Of a stretch of 64,000 bases of DNA, positions 62,105 through 64,000 are shown one piece after another. The stretch spans positions 52,261 to 116,260 of the forward strand of contig CANRHB010000005.1 of the NCBI GenBank assembly GCA_947630325.1. The letters run 5' to 3'. The notes beneath the pieces were generated by a model. It searched no databases, was not told where the DNA came from, and worked only from the letters and a program-made list of their open reading frames with translations. Source of the stretch: an uncultured Clostridia bacterium. GTDB taxonomy: Bacteria; Bacillota; Clostridia; Christensenellales; Borkfalkiaceae. Positions within the stretch are counted from its first letter, which is position 1. Every line of letters begins with the position of its first letter. The position numbers and the translations under genes are program-made.

Positions 62105-62554
62105 TTATTTTAGAGGAAGTTGTTCGGACGAATAGCGGTAAGGCGTGGTTGCCGAAGGGGAAAGGGGGAGGTCGGCGCCACTCAAATCGAGGTCGCCCTC
62201 CGAGAGGACGAGAAGCACCGCAAGGACGACAAACAAGAGTGCGGCGTAAGAGGCGACGGTCAAGTTGAAAGCCTGTTCGTTGCGGTCTAATGAGGGGACG
62301 GCGAGCATCAACAGGAAGGCGGCAAAGAGGACGAACAGCAGAATTCCGAGCCAAAAGATTTTCAAAAAGCACGCGCCTGACCTTTCTTTTTGACAGAAAG
62401 GACGACAAATATGATGAGGGAGAAAAGGAGGACTGCGCCGCCGATACTTACGCGACCCATTTATCTGCAACAAAAGGAAAAGGTGCATTGCAAAGAGCGC
62501 AACGCCCGAAAAGAGAGAATACACGCCCCAGGTGAAGAGACACTTTTTGCTCAT
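62105..62554 (-). CDS. Hypothetical membrane protein, possibly frame-disturbed
   Basis: This 149-residue open frame has hydrophobic segments at residues 9-30, 63-85 and 97-115 and a polar tail ending EQLPLK. Residues 33-60 (RKYRRRSPPFLPHH and on) are oddly polar and Cys/His/Pro-rich. The alternative frame over the same bases reads a clean membrane helix (GAVLLFSLIIFVVLSVKKK). Both frames return to the same phase at TTTTTGAAAATC. The gene may be a normal four-helix protein with two compensating indels, or three short overlapping genes. No family recognised. Confidence 0.5.
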   Translation of the reverse strand: MSKKCLFTWGVYSLFSGVALFAMHLFLLLQINGSRKYRRRSPPFLPHHICRPFCQKERSGACFLKIFWLGILLFVLFAAFLLMLAVPSLDRNEQAFNLTVASYAALLFVVLAVLLVLSEGDLDLSGADLPLSPSATTPYRYSSEQLPLK

Positions 62555-63645
62555 GCCTGCATTTTATCACCGTCGAAAGAAATTGTCAAGTTTGTTAAGA
62601 TATTTCAAAAAAGGAGATGCGTATTCCTTTGCTGTCTTCTATCTGTCATTTCGACCAAGCCGCTATGCGGCGCGTGGAGAAATCTCGCCTTATTATAATG
62701 CGGTAGAGATTTCTCGATTCCGCTTCGCTCCACTCGAAATGACATTTTGGAATGCATTTTGACTTTCTCGCCCTCCCCCCGCAACGCGGGGGAGGGGGGC
62801 ATCTTGTTTACCCCCTCCGTGGGAGGGGGATTAAGGGGGTGGGGCGTGTTTTAATTATGTCATTTTGCCTCGCACCGTTCTTAATTATGTCATTTCGACC
62901 AAGCCGCTATGCGGCGCGTGGAGAAATCTCGCTTTATTATAATGCGGTAGAGATTTCTCGACAGGCTCGAAATGACATTTGAGAACGGCGTTCCGATTTA
63001 CGTCACCCTGAGCGAAGTCGAAGGGTGTCCGCATTGTAATAAGGACATGTCAACTTCGCTTTGCTCGTGCCGCCCTTAGACAACATAGAATGTGCGGGCG
63101 GGGCAGAATGACGTGATTTGATAATGCGGTAGAGATGTCTCGACTTCGCTCGACATGACAATTAGAATGGGGGTGTCGTTTCAATCATGCAGACACCCCT
63201 TCCGCCTCCTTCGTCGGCACCCACCCCTCAAGGGGTGGGCAAGCCCCCCTCAGGAGGGGGGTAGGGAAGGGGCGGCAACAAGGCTCTTTTTAAGCGTCAT
63301 GCTGAGCCGCAATTTGTGTAGTCTGCGGAAGCAAGTCCGCGAAGGCATCTTGGTACGTTTCGGTGTGGTTTTATACGTACTTGGACGTAACAAGATTCCC
63401 TCGAAGAATTGCCATGTCGGACTTCGTTATTGCCTTCTCGGCTACTTTGTCGCTCCGCTCCTCGTGCCGCCCTTAGGCAACATAGAACGTGCGGGCGGGG
63501 CGGAATGACGCGCTTACGCGCGGGTGTTACCCACCCCCTTAGTCTCCTTCCCGAGGAGGAGGTTCGTTTGTGCGGGTTCCGCCTTTCCCTTGCTCCCCTC
63601 CATGCCCCCCCAAAAAAGAATTTCTGCAAACACCCCGAAAATGCT
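62555..63645. repeat. Large repeat mosaic: two R2, R4, R6, R3 with R5
   Basis: There is no gene in this 1.1-kb stretch. Full R2 palindromes lie at 62644-62744 and 62888-62977. R4 with a shortened R5 lies at 63001-63113, a half R2 near 63120-63165, R1/R6 runs near 63180-63270, and R3 with R5 in its right arm at 63294-63511. R6 follows to about 63570. Confidence 0.75.
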
Positions 63646-63674
63646 TTGACATTCTCCTTGGAATGTGCTATTCT
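63646..63674 (+). promoter_or_regulatory. Sigma-A promoter of rpsO
   Basis: TTGACA at 63646-63651 and TATTCT at 63669-63674 are 17 bp apart. The 75-nt leader that follows could hold the S15 autoregulatory structure, but I could not recognise it. Confidence 0.7.
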
Positions 63675-63755
63675 ATAAAAGACGTCCGCGAGGAATAGCG
63701 CTCTCCACGCTTCTCTTGGCGGAACGCGAATACTTCCATAGGAGGATAAACGCAA

Positions 63756-64000
63756 ATGGAAAAGAACGAGATCATCAAAAAGTACGCTCAGCACGAGGGT
63801 GATACCGGTTCTCCCGAGGTTCAGATCGCGCTCCTCACCGAACGCATCAACCACCTCAACGAGCACCTGCAGATCCACAAGCATGACAACCACTCCCGTC
63901 GCGGTCTTTTGAAGATGGTCGGTAAACGCCGCGGTCTTTTGGACTACCTCAAAGCAAAAGACATCGAGCGTTACCGTGCGATCGTTGCGGCTTTGGAACT
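63756..64000 (+). CDS. rpsO: 30S ribosomal protein S15 (3' end outside window)
   Basis: The visible 81 codons encode [20 protein letters not shown], then the S15 signature [20 protein letters not shown] and [19 protein letters not shown]. Only the last few residues are missing. AGGAGG lies 10-15 nt before the ATG. S15 binds 16S rRNA early in 30S assembly. It has its own promoter and is not linked to an upstream gene here. Confidence 0.95.
   Translation, partial: MEKNEIIKKYAQHEGDTGSPEVQIALLTERINHLNEHLQIHKHDNHSRRGLLKMVGKRRGLLDYLKAKDIERYRAIVAALE

Noticed and set aside
62555-63600. Regular-looking repeats that could suggest a CRISPR array
   Set aside because: Units differ in length and orientation, there are no uniform spacers and no cas genes; they are dispersed palindromic elements.

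Overview
The window reads as a chromosomal segment of an uncultured, endospore-forming, Gram-positive anaerobe of the class Clostridia. The evidence is a SpoIIE phosphatase, a complete gerA-type germinant receptor operon, Firmicutes-style sigma-A promoters (TTGACA-N17-TATAAT), strong Shine-Dalgarno sites, secreted proteins with Gram-positive signal peptides, and a clostridial set of purine genes (single-chain PurL, separate AICAR transformylase and PurO-type IMP cyclohydrolase, formate-THF ligase). The DNA is GC-rich for the group. No tRNA, rRNA, CRISPR array, phage or conjugation gene was seen.

Layout. 1-6.3 kb: the end of a nucleotidase/guanylate-kinase fusion and a giant MBG/YDG-repeat surface protein. 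6.3-8.3 kb: a GH31 glycosidase. 8.6-10.9 kb: spoIIE with an upstream 0A-like box. 11.1-11.5 kb: an orphan transcription unit that looks like a structured RNA carrying three Shine-Dalgarno-led micro-ORFs. 11.6-11.9 kb: a small XRE regulator. 12.7-16.4 kb: the gerA operon. 16.8-22.1 kb: a beta-helix surface protein, a Ca2+-type P-ATPase and a polysaccharide deacetylase. 22.2-25.1 kb: galactokinase and galactose mutarotase with a DUF559 cassette between them. 25.1-27.6 kb: a membrane protein, a ZIP metal transporter and an SDR oxidoreductase. 27.6-42.9 kb: purE, C, F, M, N, IMP cyclohydrolase, AICAR transformylase, D, L and fhs, all co-directional; purE has a leader with an intrinsic terminator. 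43.2-44.3 kb: mutY. 44.6-47.4 kb: a four-gene operon for secreted or membrane proteins, divergent from an XRE regulator. 47.5-51.9 kb: tmk, rimM, trmD, rbgA, rnhB, yraN. 52-53.2 kb: a TerB-like protein and upp. 53.6-57.8 kb: a 1,380-residue lipoprotein. 58.4-62.1 kb: rpmG-secE-nusG and rplK-A-J-L with L1- and L10-type leaders. The window ends inside rpsO.

Two themes run through it. First, nearly every non-coding gap over about 200 bp is built from a few dispersed palindromic repeat families (called R1 to R10 here). They interrupt the purine and ribosome-biogenesis gene strings without breaking genes. They are modular: the same sub-module (R5) is inserted at the equivalent place in the arm of three different palindromes, and one family (R9) has terminal inverted repeats that abut stop codons. 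Second, several genes have a -10 element 6-8 nt before the start codon and no Shine-Dalgarno. They include likely sporulation-sigma genes (gerAA, the SDR gene, the P-ATPase, the deacetylase), one housekeeping gene (tmk) and an XRE gene, which suggests leaderless transcripts.

Assignments rest on reading motifs and gene order only. No database search was run.
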